Assembly: GCF_005747095.1 (NCBI RefSeq)
Contig: NZ_SWLG01000006.1
Span: forward strand, 124,001-188,000
DNA length: 64,000 nt
Reading direction: 5' to 3'
Source: Exobacillus caeni
Lineage (GTDB): Bacteria; Bacillota; Bacilli; Bacillales; Guptibacillaceae
Shown: positions 10,590-20,269 of the stretch, piece by piece
Numbering within the stretch: position 1 is the first letter of the stretch
How the letters are laid out: the number at the start of each line of letters is the position of its first letter
Program-made: the position numbers and the translations under genes
Notes under the pieces: model-generated
Seen by the model: the letters and a program-made list of their open reading frames with translations, nothing else
Database searches by the model: none
What the model was told of the DNA's origin: nothing

Positions 10590-11033
10590 ATGAGGCATTA
10601 TGTGATTTATCTCGTGAAAAAGGATATTGCATGCGATTATGTAGGAAAAGAACCAACGTTGTACCAACTTTTTTGCGACGAGAAAAAACACAGTGGTTCT
10701 CCGAAACAGCACTTGCTAACAAGGCAGATCGAATATATTACAAATCCTATTCCGATTCAATTGATAGAAAAAGCGATAAGTAAAGAACTGGGAGATTTTC
10801 GCTCATACGAATATCGTCGTGGTGGACATAGTTTATGTATCAAGCAATCGAAGAGCAACGCAACACTTTTTGTGAATAAAAGATATATCAATCTTTATGC
10901 AAACGGAAACTATGAAGCAGAAACGATATTTTTTGAAGTGTTAAGGAAAATCGAAGCATCTTTCTTAGCAGTAAATTTTCAATCGGAACAATTTGGCTGG
11001 CTTAACCCAATTAAACAGGAAAAAATGGTTTAA
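10590..11033 (+). CDS. sirA: Sporulation inhibitor of replication SirA (YneE)
   Basis: SirA is made under Spo0A control and binds DnaA domain I to stop new rounds of replication on entry to sporulation. The 147 aa start MRHYVIYLVKKDIACDYVGKE, matching SirA in length and position (tkt-sirA-yneF). AAAGGAGG precedes the ATG. No Spo0A box was identified with confidence. A hairpin terminator lies at 11037-11065. Confidence 0.9.
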   Translation: MRHYVIYLVKKDIACDYVGKEPTLYQLFCDEKKHSGSPKQHLLTRQIEYITNPIPIQLIEKAISKELGDFRSYEYRRGGHSLCIKQSKSNATLFVNKRYINLYANGNYEAETIFFEVLRKIEASFLAVNFQSEQFGWLNPIKQEKMV

Positions 11034-11036
11034 CAA

Positions 11037-11065
11037 AAACAGGAAGCAGATGCCTTCCTGTTTTT
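11037..11065 (+). terminator. Terminator after sirA
   Basis: An ACAGGAAG...CTTCCTGT hairpin with T tail directly follows the sirA stop. Confidence 0.75.
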
Positions 11066-11181
11066 CATTTTACAAAAAGCTTGTTCAAAGAAATGTCTAC
11101 TATTTTATAAGGGTTTATTGTATAATCGGTTAGGGTTGTAGTACACTATTTTTAGAGATAGATGAAGGAGGAAGTTGGTTT

Positions 11182-11400
11182 ATGTGGATTTATATTCTTG
11201 TGGGCCTTGTAGCACTGTTGGCTGGCGCTGCACTTGGTTTCTTTATCGCCCGCAAATACATGATGGACTATTTGAAGAAAAACCCGCCGATTAATGAAAA
11301 TATGCTTCGTGTGATGATGATGCAAATGGGACAAAAACCTTCCCAGAAGAAAATCAATCAAATGATGAAAGCTATGAACAATCAAATGAACAATAAGTAA
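11182..11400 (+). CDS. yneF: YneF, UPF0154 single-pass membrane protein
   Basis: 72 aa. It has an N-terminal transmembrane helix (residues 2-23), then [20 protein letters not shown] and the family [21 protein letters not shown] segment. Conserved small membrane protein of unknown function, downstream of sirA as in B. subtilis. The start has a GGAGGAAG site. A terminator follows at 11414-11443. Confidence 0.95.
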   Translation: MWIYILVGLVALLAGAALGFFIARKYMMDYLKKNPPINENMLRVMMMQMGQKPSQKKINQMMKAMNNQMNNK

Positions 11401-11413
11401 TTGATTTAAATAG

Positions 11414-11443
11414 GCGCTCATGTCGATAATGGGCGCTTTTTTA
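11414..11443 (+). terminator. Terminator after yneF
   Basis: GCGCTCAT/ATGGGCGC pairing (one G-U) is followed by TTTTTT. Confidence 0.65.
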
Positions 11444-11560
11444 TTGTGATTTTAATAAATAGTTCAAAAACTTTCATCAAATTTTTGCATATCGTTGACG
11501 TATTAAAAGAGTATGATGATATGATAGAAATTGAAAATTAACAGCAGGAAGGATTTTAAC

Positions 11561-12469
11561 ATGAACCACTGGAAAGTTCTAAGTTCGGCTTTTTTATCGA
11601 TTTCCATCCTATCCGGGTGTGCTGCAAATGATGGAACAATGCCGAATAATAATAATAAACAGCAACAAGAAGGGCAGCCAGCGAACCAGGAGCAAAATAA
11701 CAGCAACAGTTCCGGGGAAACAAACACCAATAAAGACACAGATAAACAACAACAAGATAATCATACAGGTGAAGAGCCGGGAAACAATGATAGTGAAGAT
11801 AAGAGTGACGAGAATTCATCAGATAAAAACCAGCAGGGCAGTGAATATCCTGGCCTTGAGGAAACTGTTAAAATGATAGAAGGAAAAAAAGTCGTAACAA
11901 ACCCGGCCAGTATTTATGTAGTGGCAAATAAACAGCGGAATTTGCCGGCAGACTATACACCTTCAGATCTAGTAGAACCTGATGTTCCATTTCCGTTTGC
12001 AGAAGATCTTCCTAAAAAATTGATGAGAAAAGAAGCAGCCAGTGCTTTGGAAGAGCTGTTTAAGGCTGCACAATCAGAAGGCCTTGACCTTGTTGCACAG
12101 TCGGGTTACCGTTCTTATGAGAGACAGGATGCAATTTTTGCTTATAATGTCCAACAACGAGGAGAAGAAAAAGCAAATCAAGTCAGTGCACGGCCAGGAC
12201 AAAGTGAGCACCAGACTGGGCTTACGATGGATGTGACGACTCCCACTATCAACTATGCACTGACAGAACAATTCGCTGAAACACCCGAGGGTAAGTGGGT
12301 CAAAGAAAATTCATATAAATATGGCTTTGTGATCCGCTATCCGAAAGGGAAGGAAGAAATTACGGGTTATCAATATGAGCCATGGCATCTCCGTTATGTA
12401 GGGAAAGAAGCTGCATCTGAAATCTATAAAAAAGACACAACACTTGAAGAGTTTTTCTCAAAGAACTAA
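11561..12469 (+). CDS. VanY-like D-alanyl-D-alanine carboxypeptidase lipoprotein (M15B)
   Basis: A probable zinc carboxypeptidase that trims peptidoglycan stem peptides outside the membrane. 302 aa: a lipoprotein signal with lipobox ending SILSGC (Cys20), a long linker of Asn/Gln/Asp/Glu/Lys low-complexity sequence (about residues 25-105), then a VanY domain. Zinc ligands are in SEHQTGLTMDV and EPWHLRYVG. AGGAAGG lies upstream of ATG 11561. The linker probably spans part of the wall. Confidence 0.9.
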   Translation: MNHWKVLSSAFLSISILSGCAANDGTMPNNNNKQQQEGQPANQEQNNSNSSGETNTNKDTDKQQQDNHTGEEPGNNDSEDKSDENSSDKNQQGSEYPGLEETVKMIEGKKVVTNPASIYVVANKQRNLPADYTPSDLVEPDVPFPFAEDLPKKLMRKEAASALEELFKAAQSEGLDLVAQSGYRSYERQDAIFAYNVQQRGEEKANQVSARPGQSEHQTGLTMDVTTPTINYALTEQFAETPEGKWVKENSYKYGFVIRYPKGKEEITGYQYEPWHLRYVGKEAASEIYKKDTTLEEFFSKN

Positions 12470-12583
12470 ATCGTTAAGGAATGTTCACACATCAACTTTG
12501 TTTCTTTACGTAAATTAGATAAAATGACATGGAGAAGGCAGTTTTGAAATGTGAAGTGAAGAACTTGTTGGAGGGGGTAAGTT

Positions 12584-13294
12584 ATGACAGATGTAAACAT
12601 TCTCCTGGCTTTTGGGGCCGGGTTTTTATCATTTATTTCTCCATGCTGTCTGCCGTTATATCCGGCTTTTCTTTCCTACATCACCGGTGTTTCAGTAGCA
12701 GAGCTAAAAGAAGAAAATGGGATGATGCAAAAAAGGGCAATATTGCACACCGTCTTTTTCTTGATTGGATTTTCAATTATTTTTCTGGTTCTGGGCATGT
12801 CTACTTCCTTGCTCGGTACTTTTTTCATTAAATATAAAGACCTTGTAAGACAGGTTGGAGCTATTATTATCGTGTTGTTCGGACTCGTCATCGTTGGCTT
12901 GTTTCAGCCGAAATTTTTAATGAAAGAACGCAAGCTCCATATTCGCAACCGTCCATCTGGCTATTTCGGCTCGATCTTGATCGGCATGGGTTTTGCGGCA
13001 GGGTGGACACCCTGTACTGGACCGATCCTGGCGGCGGTAATTGCACTTGGCGTAACAAACCCAAATGCGGGTATGCTATATATGATCGCCTATACACTTG
13101 GATTTGCGGTTCCGTTTTTACTAATGTCATTTTTCATCGGAAAAATGCAATGGATTAAGAGAAACAACCAGAAGATCGTTAAAATTGGCGGTTATCTTAT
13201 GATCACTATGGGGGTTTTCTTGTATTTTAACTGGATGACTCTGTTTACCTCATTTTTAGTCAATAAAGTGTTCGGGGGCTTCCAGGGCTTCTAA
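12584..13294 (+). CDS. ccdA: Cytochrome c biogenesis protein CcdA
   Basis: A thiol-disulfide electron carrier across the membrane, needed for cytochrome c maturation and spore development. 236 aa with about six transmembrane segments. The redox cysteines sit in [11 protein letters not shown] near residue 19 and [11 protein letters not shown] near 143. GGAGGGGG lies before ATG 12584. ccdC (YneJ) is three genes on, but the yneI-type response-regulator gene usual between them is replaced by an mrpB-like gene. Confidence 0.95.
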   Translation: MTDVNILLAFGAGFLSFISPCCLPLYPAFLSYITGVSVAELKEENGMMQKRAILHTVFFLIGFSIIFLVLGMSTSLLGTFFIKYKDLVRQVGAIIIVLFGLVIVGLFQPKFLMKERKLHIRNRPSGYFGSILIGMGFAAGWTPCTGPILAAVIALGVTNPNAGMLYMIAYTLGFAVPFLLMSFFIGKMQWIKRNNQKIVKIGGYLMITMGVFLYFNWMTLFTSFLVNKVFGGFQGF

Positions 13295-13313
13295 AAACGT
13301 TTTAGAAAGGAAG

Positions 13314-13772
13314 ATGCGCTTGAAAAACGTGACAAATGACTTAATTTTAAAAACAGCAACGACCATAATCGTTTTCCTTATTCTTGGTTTTTCGGTTTAT
13401 CTCTTTTTTGCCGGCCATAATGCACCTGGAGGAGGATTTATTGGCGGACTTATGACTTCAGGTGCATTTGTCCTGCTATACATAGCTTACGGATTTCAGA
13501 CGATGAATCGAGTGGTAAAGATCGATTTTAAGACTTTTATACCGATAGGATTGACGATAGCGGTGTTAAGCGGTGTTGGCTCATTTTTATATGGGCAGCC
13601 ATTTTTAAGCCATACAGACGGTTACTTTCATTTACCTATTATAGGCAAGGCACACCTTGCTACTGCAATGATATTTGATCTTGGGGTCTACTTCACGGTT
13701 ATTGGAGTAACGATGACGATTATTTTATCGATCGCAAAAGATGAAGGCGAACAGGTTGAAAACGCCGAATAG
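13314..13772 (+). CDS. Orphan MnhB/MrpB-family antiporter subunit
   Basis: 152 aa with four hydrophobic segments and the MnhB signature FAGHNAPGGGFIGGLM. MrpB normally works only within the six- or seven-gene Mrp Na+/H+ antiporter, but no other Mrp subunit is in the window. It starts 20 bases after ccdA with AGGAAG upstream, so it probably shares the ccdA transcript. It occupies the place of yneI. It may supplement an Mrp complex encoded elsewhere or act alone. Confidence 0.88.
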   Translation: MRLKNVTNDLILKTATTIIVFLILGFSVYLFFAGHNAPGGGFIGGLMTSGAFVLLYIAYGFQTMNRVVKIDFKTFIPIGLTIAVLSGVGSFLYGQPFLSHTDGYFHLPIIGKAHLATAMIFDLGVYFTVIGVTMTIILSIAKDEGEQVENAE

Positions 13773-13774
13773 AA

Positions 13775-13810
13775 AAAGAAGGCAGTTGAATGGTCAACTG
13801 TCTTCTTTCT
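13775..13810 (+). terminator. Terminator after ccdA-mrpB-like
   Basis: An AAGAAGGCAGTTGA...TCAACTGTCTTCTT inverted repeat with one mismatch follows the stop. Confidence 0.8.
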
Positions 13811-13964
13811 TGTCATATAAAGGTTTTACTATTTTTTCAGGGGGAGAATGATCGAAGGGTTTTCTTTAGATCAAGTCACTTGTGCTTGTATTTTGGTCAG
13901 ATTATACATACAATATGTATAGAGTGAAAACCTCGTTTTCTTTATTATAGAGAGGGATGGATAT

Positions 13965-14450
13965 ATGATTTTACTGAGCACGATTATCGGTGCGATCATG
14001 GCGCTTGGTGTTATCTTCATTCGTTTGAAGGCCAGCCAAAAGCCTGTAAGTGCAAAAAAAATTATACTCCCGCCGATTTTCATGTCGACCGGTTTTCTGA
14101 TGTTTGTGGTTCCTCAGACATGGGTTCCTTTATATGAAGCAGCGGAAGCATTCTCTGTTGGAGCAATCTTTTCGTTATTATTGATCAAAACTTCGCAGTT
14201 TCATATCAAATCAGATCAAATCTATTTAAAACGTTCAAAGGCATTCGCTTTTATATTAATAGGATTATTAGTGTTTAGAATTGCATTAAAAACGTATCTT
14301 GGTCAGTACATCTCAGTTGTCCAGACGAGCTCCTTGTTCTTTATCCTGGCGTTCGGGATGATATTGCCCTGGAGGGTGGCGATGTATATTCAATATAAGC
14401 GGATGGAACGCAATTTGATCCACCGTTTGAAGTTTCAGCAAACAACATAA
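13965..14450 (+). CDS. ccdC: CcdC (YneJ), membrane protein linked to cytochrome c biogenesis
   Basis: 161 aa with about four to five transmembrane segments, of the CcdC family (MILLSTIIGAIMALGVIFIRLKAS...). In B. subtilis it lies in the ccdA cluster, but its loss has little effect on cytochrome c and its role is unclear. A GAGAGGGATGG site precedes ATG 13965. It converges on yneK with a shared terminator. Confidence 0.9.
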   Translation: MILLSTIIGAIMALGVIFIRLKASQKPVSAKKIILPPIFMSTGFLMFVVPQTWVPLYEAAEAFSVGAIFSLLLIKTSQFHIKSDQIYLKRSKAFAFILIGLLVFRIALKTYLGQYISVVQTSSLFFILAFGMILPWRVAMYIQYKRMERNLIHRLKFQQTT

Positions 14451-14459
14451 TTTAAACAG

Positions 14460-14497
14460 AAAAAACTCGCTTAAGCCATTTGGCCAAGCGAGTTTTT
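14460..14497. terminator. Bidirectional terminator between ccdC and yneK
   Basis: AAAAAACTCGCTT/AAGCGAGTTTTTT perfect arms with A and T runs on both sides serve the two convergent genes. Confidence 0.9.
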
Positions 14498-14514
14498 TCT
14501 TATGCATTAAAGCG

Positions 14515-14946
14515 TTAAAAAAGATGCTGGTAAGGCTGAACGTCAATATGCTTTTCATGTAACGTTTTGATCAGCCACTTGTGGTCTCTTTTAGGAGTAG
14601 CAAGGATATACCCCTTGATAATCATCTCCTGATTCATTTCTTTTGCGTTTTGTTCGACTGCGATTTTCCCTATTTTTCCAGCGATTTTATTCCTGGCAAC
14701 ATCTCGAAACAGCTCAGGTACCGGTTTTACAAGTTCTTCAAGAAGATCCCTTTGTTCCTGTGACCAGAGATGTTTTGTTTTCTCAATATAATAGTCTTCC
14801 CAGTCAAGGATCGATTTGCCGTCCTCTTTCGGAAGCCGTTTTAAGAATTTGCGGAACATAAAATATCCGCCTATAAAGAACAATGTAATCAATAAGATAG
14901 ACCATAATACGATAAACCATTGAAACCAGCCTGCCAAAGGTTTCAC
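14515..14946 (-). CDS. yneK: YneK, DUF2621 membrane protein
   Basis: 143 aa. An N-terminal transmembrane segment (about residues 9-30) precedes a soluble domain with KSILDWEDYYIEKTKHLWS, typical of DUF2621. It is next to ccdC and convergent with it, as in B. subtilis. Function unknown. Confidence 0.88.
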   Translation of the reverse strand: MKPLAGWFQWFIVLWSILLITLFFIGGYFMFRKFLKRLPKEDGKSILDWEDYYIEKTKHLWSQEQRDLLEELVKPVPELFRDVARNKIAGKIGKIAVEQNAKEMNQEMIIKGYILATPKRDHKWLIKTLHEKHIDVQPYQHLF

Positions 14947-15188
14947 CTCTTCATAATCATGTTTCTTGTATGATAATTACTAGGTGACATTATACCGTTA
15001 GTCATACTTGAAAATCAAGTGACAGAAAAAAGTACTGGATTGCTGGATAGGTAAAAATAACTAAATTTTAAATGAAAACGGTTAAATAAACTGAATTACA
15101 TGTTTTTTCTAAAAAGTATATTGTCTTTCGTGCTTTTCACTATTAAAATGTTCTTTAAATTCTAAAAAAACTAAAGGAGGCGAAAGAC

Positions 15189-16622
15189 ATGGTGACATTC
15201 GTTGCTTCAGTAATCCTACTAATCACTGGTTATATTTTTTATTCAAAGGTGGTCGAACGAATTTTTGGTATTGATGATCATCGTGTAACGCCTGCTTATA
15301 GCAAAAATGATGGTATGGACTTTATGCCGATGAACTGGCTAAAGGGAAGTTTAGTACAACTTCTTAATATTGCCGGACTTGGCCCGATTTTTGGTGCAGT
15401 CATGGGAGCGCTCTATGGACCGGTAGCGTTTATTTGGATTGTGTTTGGCTCTATATTTGCCGGGGCTGTCCATGATTATTTTTCTGGAATGCTTTCATTA
15501 AAGCATCATGGTGAGCAATATCCTTCGATTGTAGGAAGATATCTAGGCAGTGCTGCAAAGACAATTATTAACGTTATTTCCCTTGTCCTAATGATACTCG
15601 TTGCTGCGGCTTTTACAGCTGGTCCTGCGCAGTTGATCGCGGAAATAACGCCGTTAGGGTTCATGGCCTCATTGGTCGTTATCTTTATTTACTTTGTCCT
15701 TGCAGCTGTTTTGCCGGTGAATAAAGTGATCGGTAAGGTCTATCCTTTGTTTGGGGCTATTTTAATTTTTATGGCTGTTTCGATTGCATTCAGTTTGTTT
15801 TTTATGGAACAGCCACTGCCGAATCTTACTTTTTCCAATATGCATCCCGGTGAACTCCCGGTATGGCCTTTATTGATGGTTACAATCTCTTGCGGTGCTA
15901 TATCTGGATTCCATAGTACACAGAGCCCGATTATCGCAAGAACACTGAAAAAAGAAAGCGATGGGAGGAAAGTGTTTTATGGTGCAATGGTTGCTGAAGG
16001 CATTATTGCTCTGATCTGGGCAGCTGCAGGGATGGCATTCTTCGGTGGGCCTGATGGTTTACAGGGAGCGCTGGCAAACGGCGGTCCCGCAGCAGTGGTA
16101 AACGAAATCAGCAGTACATTATTAGGAAAACTTGGAGGAGTATTAGCGATTCTTGGAGTAATTGTTTTACCTATCACTACAGGAGATACTGCGTTACGTT
16201 CTTCCCGCATGATGCTTGTTGATCTGCTCAACAAATTCATACGGATAGATACAAGCAAAAAAGCTGCTTTTATGACGATTCCGGTAATGGTTCCGACGTT
16301 TCTTTTAACACAGCTCGACTACTCATTCTTATGGAGATACGTGGGATGGACAAATCAAGTAGTGGCAACGGTGATGCTGTGGACGGGAGCAATTTATTTA
16401 TTGAATAATTATAAAAACCACTTCATCTGCAGTGTCCCTGCAACTTTTATGACATTCGCGGTTTCAACTTATATATTTTATGCGCCAGAAGGTCTGCATC
16501 TTCCTTATCGGTTATCGGTCGTGTTAGGTTCAAGTTTAGCGGTGGTAGTTTTGGTTGCCTTTAATTTAAAAGTTGTATCAATGAAAAGCCATCAAAAACA
16601 AAGGGTTTCTAAAGCAGCTTAA
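15189..16622 (+). CDS. cstA: CstA-family peptide/pyruvate transporter
   Basis: A short CstA-type carbon-starvation transporter (477 aa; the E. coli form is about 700), with about twelve transmembrane segments and family motifs near the start (DGMDFMPMN, LLNIAGLGPIFGAVMGALYG, VHDYFSGMLSLKH) and the STQSPIIARTLKKE loop. Known homologues take up peptides or pyruvate. AAAGGAGG precedes ATG 15189. The 240-base upstream region is AT-rich with no recognised operator. A strong terminator follows. Confidence 0.9.
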   Translation: MVTFVASVILLITGYIFYSKVVERIFGIDDHRVTPAYSKNDGMDFMPMNWLKGSLVQLLNIAGLGPIFGAVMGALYGPVAFIWIVFGSIFAGAVHDYFSGMLSLKHHGEQYPSIVGRYLGSAAKTIINVISLVLMILVAAAFTAGPAQLIAEITPLGFMASLVVIFIYFVLAAVLPVNKVIGKVYPLFGAILIFMAVSIAFSLFFMEQPLPNLTFSNMHPGELPVWPLLMVTISCGAISGFHSTQSPIIARTLKKESDGRKVFYGAMVAEGIIALIWAAAGMAFFGGPDGLQGALANGGPAAVVNEISSTLLGKLGGVLAILGVIVLPITTGDTALRSSRMMLVDLLNKFIRIDTSKKAAFMTIPVMVPTFLLTQLDYSFLWRYVGWTNQVVATVMLWTGAIYLLNNYKNHFICSVPATFMTFAVSTYIFYAPEGLHLPYRLSVVLGSSLAVVVLVAFNLKVVSMKSHQKQRVSKAA

Positions 16623-16688
16623 TGAAAATTAGCCATTTGCAGTGCCTTTTGGCGGCGATGAGTTGTTAATCACACATATACTTCATAG

Positions 16689-16733
16689 AAAGGCCGGGAA
16701 CAGGTTGTTACTTTACTTGTTCCCGGCCTTTTT
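16689..16733. terminator. Bidirectional terminator between cstA and the DUF1292 gene
   Basis: AAAGGCCGGGAACA/TGTTCCCGGCCTTT is a 14-bp perfect inverted repeat followed by T residues. Confidence 0.92.
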
Positions 16734-16737
16734 AAAC

Positions 16738-16998
16738 TTATTGGATTTCATCGCTCGCAGGAGAAGCCTCCACAGCGATTTGGTAGGCGCTAAGGATAGC
16801 GTCGATTTTGTCCTGGTCCTCAATTGCAACAAGAAATTGTTCTTCTGCAGTGCCTTCAACTTTCATCACTACAGTTTCGTCTTTATCGGTCAAAAGGGCA
16901 TAAGTGTGATCATCCATATCAAACAACGCCTCTACGGCAAACTCCTTTGTATTTCCCTGTTCATCCTTAACTGTTACAAAATCCCTTATATTGTTCAT
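16738..16998 (-). CDS. DUF1292 (YrzB-like) small acidic protein
   Basis: 86 aa, very acidic, with the DUF1292 pattern (FVTVKDEQGNTKEFAVEALFDMDDHTYALL...EEQFLVAIED). B. subtilis yrzB belongs to this family; the function is unknown. GGAGGGTACC lies just before the ATG. It is monocistronic. Confidence 0.85.
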   Translation of the reverse strand: MNNIRDFVTVKDEQGNTKEFAVEALFDMDDHTYALLTDKDETVVMKVEGTAEEQFLVAIEDQDKIDAILSAYQIAVEASPASDEIQ

Positions 16999-17201
16999 GG
17001 TACCCTCCCAGTATAAACTTGATCGATAGTTTTTCAGAAGAAAGAGCTTTTTTATGCATTATCATTTTGGAAAAACGAACTGCTTTTGCTCTGAAATGTT
17101 AAGATAGGTATAAAACAAAGTTCCGCATATTGATGTAACCTTCGCATGAAGGACACATATGTTTAGAAAATAACTTGACATACGGACGAAGGTGGAGCGA
17201 A

Positions 17202-18221
17202 TCATTTGCTGCTTTGCTTCATTTCTTCCAAGATTATTCTGGCTCTTTTTGATTTCATGTTCTCCACTGGACTGGTAAATAAATCTGTTTCAACGGCATA
17301 TTTTGGCCGCCTCTTTGACTCAACGAAAATTTTGCCGATATATTCCCCTAATAAGCCTATGCTTATTAACTGCAAGCCCCCAAGAAACCAGATCGAAATA
17401 ATCAATGAAGTCCATCCAGAACTCGTGTATCCGTAAAACTTCTGAATCAGTGCATATCCACCCGCAACCCCGCTTAGCAAAAACAGGATGAACCCTAATA
17501 TTGTGATAAATCGAATCGGAGCGATGCTAAAAGAGGTAATGCCGTCAAATGCGAACGATAGCATTTTTTTCAATGGGTATTTGGTTTCTCCCGCAAGGCG
17601 CTCTTTCCGGTCATAATAGATACAGGCAGATTTAAAACCGATAATCGGGACGATCCCCCGCAAAAAGAGATTAGATTCGGTAAACTTGCTTAATTCTTCA
17701 AGTGCCCGTTTACTCATCAAGCGGTAGTCCGCATGGTTTGGAACCAGGGGGATGCCGATACTCGTCATAAATTTGTAAAACCCGGTAGCGGTAGTTCTTT
17801 TGAAAAACGTATCGGTAGTCCGTTTTTTTCGTACTCCATACACGATGTCACAGCCGTCAAGATACTTTAAGATAAAATCCTTTATCACAGCTGTATCGTC
17901 CTGAAGATCCGCATCGATCGAGATGACGCAATCCGATGTTTTTCTGGCTTTTTCCAGTCCGGCAAGCAATGCTTTTTGATGTCCGACATTCCTTGCTAGC
18001 TTTAATCCGGTAACATGAAATTGATTGACATGTCTTTCCCTTATGATCTGCCATGTTCTGTCTTTACTTCCGTCATCCACAAACAATAATCTGCTATGTT
18101 TTGAAATTAGCGATTCACTGATCAAATCTTCTAACACATTCGACAGTTGGCAAATCGTTGAGTTGAGGACTTCTTCTTCGTTGTAACATGGAATAACGAT
18201 TGTCAACAATGGCTGGTTCAA
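17202..18221 (-). CDS. ykoT: YkoT-like family 2 glycosyltransferase (undecaprenyl-phosphate type)
   Basis: A GtrB/DPM1-like enzyme expected to put a sugar on polyprenyl phosphate. 339 aa: a GT-A domain with TIVIPCYNEEE, the FVDDGSKD motif and SIDADLQDD, then two C-terminal transmembrane helices (about residues 230-300). TTG 18221 lies 6 bases after GAGGAGG; the GTG at 18236 overlaps that site and is unlikely. It follows the ykoS-like gene 24 bases on, as in the B. subtilis ykoST pair. Confidence 0.85.
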   Translation of the reverse strand: MNQPLLTIVIPCYNEEEVLNSTICQLSNVLEDLISESLISKHSRLLFVDDGSKDRTWQIIRERHVNQFHVTGLKLARNVGHQKALLAGLEKARKTSDCVISIDADLQDDTAVIKDFILKYLDGCDIVYGVRKKRTTDTFFKRTTATGFYKFMTSIGIPLVPNHADYRLMSKRALEELSKFTESNLFLRGIVPIIGFKSACIYYDRKERLAGETKYPLKKMLSFAFDGITSFSIAPIRFITILGFILFLLSGVAGGYALIQKFYGYTSSGWTSLIISIWFLGGLQLISIGLLGEYIGKIFVESKRRPKYAVETDLFTSPVENMKSKRARIILEEMKQSSK

Positions 18222-18245
18222 AAGTATCCTCCTCACTGTGAGCGG

Positions 18246-19931
18246 TTATTTTGCTTTGTACAAATAAATTTTCCAGGCTGAATCAGGATGATTGAACGTG
18301 TTTACAAGCATAAGGTCATTTTCTGCAGCATTTAAAATTGGCACAGACGATAATAAATAACGCCCGCCCAAACGTTTAAACGCTGCTGTATTAAGCTGGA
18401 GATTATGAATCTTTTTTTTGGAATCCTTTTTGAACTCATATTTTTTCCCCAGTTCATCGACGAAGATATAGCAGCGGCTGCCCCAGTCATCAAAATACCT
18501 TTTGAGAATCCCGTTTTTCTCCAGTTCTTTTGCTATTATTTGCCTGAATTGCTTTTTATATGTAAGCGGATAAAAGTTGTTATACGTGTCTAGTGTATAA
18601 AAGCCGTTGTACTGGGCGATCGCTGGGTGAAGCCCGATGCTTGCAACCCGGTAGGAACTCTGCGGATCTCCTATAAATTTTTGAATTTCTTTAAACTGCT
18701 CCACCGCATAAAATTCCTTGAATGTAGGAGTGTCGAACGTACCGTAACGGATCTCTTCATTGAAAGGCACTAGCACAGCAATCTGTAAAACCACAGCAGC
18801 AACAATAAAAGGGCGCCACCTTTTGCCGAGCCGCCAGATAATATAGCAGCCGATAGCAAAGCTTAAGTAAATGACAAGAGGACGCAGAAAATGGAAGCGA
18901 GCAAAGTTAAAAGTTCTTAAAATCGCAAACTGAGATTTTAGAGGCTGCCACATTTCATTGAACCATAACGCATACCAGAGAGAGAGGGCATAGTTAAGCA
19001 TAAACAAAAACAAAAAGGCTTTTGTGAGCTTTGTTTTTTTAATAAAAGGAATGATGAAAAGGCATATCAGCAATAACGGCAAGATCACCACAGTGTGGAC
19101 GGTCATAACATGGGTATGGCCAATTATAAAATTTTTCAGTGACAACCTTAAGGAATGGGGAAAGTTTTGCCTTGATGAAACAAATTCGCTTCGCTGAGTC
19201 AATTCGTGCGGAAACACTAAAGAGTGAACGAGCCGATAATCAGCAAGTGAAAAAACCAAAAACATAAAAACGATACTTACCAGAAACGGCCAGTTCCATT
19301 TTCTTTTCATGACCACATCCCACAACCATAACAGGCCTATGCCGACGAAAAAAAAGGCAAACCCGAGTACCAGGCTTGAATAAAGGGGAAGCAATGCAAG
19401 AGTAAGCCAATTTTCCCATGAATAATCTCCGTTTCGGATGTTAAGGAATGCCCATAAAGCGAGCGGGAATCCAAGTGTGCTGAGCATTCCAGAAGGCCAA
19501 AAAGGTGTAAAAGAGAAGGCGAGAGCAACACCGACGCTTATTATGCTTGCACTCTCGTCTTTAATAAAATGCCATCTTAATAAAAGAAACATCCCAAGAA
19601 AAGCACAAAATCTCGTAATCGCCTGGCTTATCGCATATGCAGTCATAGATGGAAAAAAAGCATGCAGAAGAACGATCCCGCTGTACTCGGTCCCATAGGC
19701 GTTTCGCGATAAATTTCCGTTGATTACCTGTGGGATCCTGGCATCGATCGGCCCGAACATTTCACCGCTTTCATTGAGAACCTTATACCAGGCAAGATTA
19801 GAATCAAGATTGTCATGAACGCGAATGTGAGCATTTTCTCCAAGGATAAATAAAGGGGATACAAAGAATGCAAGGAGAATGGAAGCGATCAGCAAATAGG
19901 TTTTTTCTCTGTTTTGTAAATGACCACGCAT
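18246..19931 (-). CDS. ykoS: YkoS-like DUF6044 polytopic membrane protein
   Basis: 561 aa with about ten transmembrane segments and an extracytoplasmic C-terminal region (from about 380). It resembles YkoS in length and in partnership with a ykoT-type transferase. The fold looks like lipid-linked-sugar glycosyltransferases of the GT-C class, with an early acidic motif IRVHDNLDSN after the first helix. I infer that YkoT loads a lipid carrier and this protein moves the sugar to a surface acceptor; the acceptor is unknown. Confidence 0.75.
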   Translation of the reverse strand: MRGHLQNREKTYLLIASILLAFFVSPLFILGENAHIRVHDNLDSNLAWYKVLNESGEMFGPIDARIPQVINGNLSRNAYGTEYSGIVLLHAFFPSMTAYAISQAITRFCAFLGMFLLLRWHFIKDESASIISVGVALAFSFTPFWPSGMLSTLGFPLALWAFLNIRNGDYSWENWLTLALLPLYSSLVLGFAFFFVGIGLLWLWDVVMKRKWNWPFLVSIVFMFLVFSLADYRLVHSLVFPHELTQRSEFVSSRQNFPHSLRLSLKNFIIGHTHVMTVHTVVILPLLLICLFIIPFIKKTKLTKAFLFLFMLNYALSLWYALWFNEMWQPLKSQFAILRTFNFARFHFLRPLVIYLSFAIGCYIIWRLGKRWRPFIVAAVVLQIAVLVPFNEEIRYGTFDTPTFKEFYAVEQFKEIQKFIGDPQSSYRVASIGLHPAIAQYNGFYTLDTYNNFYPLTYKKQFRQIIAKELEKNGILKRYFDDWGSRCYIFVDELGKKYEFKKDSKKKIHNLQLNTAAFKRLGGRYLLSSVPILNAAENDLMLVNTFNHPDSAWKIYLYKAK

Positions 19932-20269
19932 CCTAACACTTCCCGTTCTTTGTTAATGATATAGACTTCGTTAAAAGAAGGTTTAAAACTTTATATGCCA
20001 GCTTTAAGAAACGCCTAAAAAAGATATAAAAGTATTTTAATGGCGAACAACCATCGGTAGACAGTATTGGTTTTTAGGAATGAATTCATTCCTATTTTTA
20101 TCAGGCTGTTGAAAAATACACCCGGATCAGGACTTCCATAGAAACATATTTGAAATGATGACAAAGCAATGGTTGATTTGTACCGATTTTAATTTCATGT
20201 CTTAGAGCGGTTTAAGGAAACATGGAAAAAGGAAGTCTCTACCTATAAACCGAAAAAAGGAGTGGTAAT
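19932..20269. other. Intergenic region with ykoS leader and ADH promoter
   Basis: 338 bases without a supported gene. It holds a 20-bp perfect palindrome TAGGAATGAATTCATTCCTA at 20075-20094 followed by TTTTTA, which could be a terminator or operator, and the AAAAAAGGAG site for the dehydrogenase. No tRNA was found. Confidence 0.5.
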
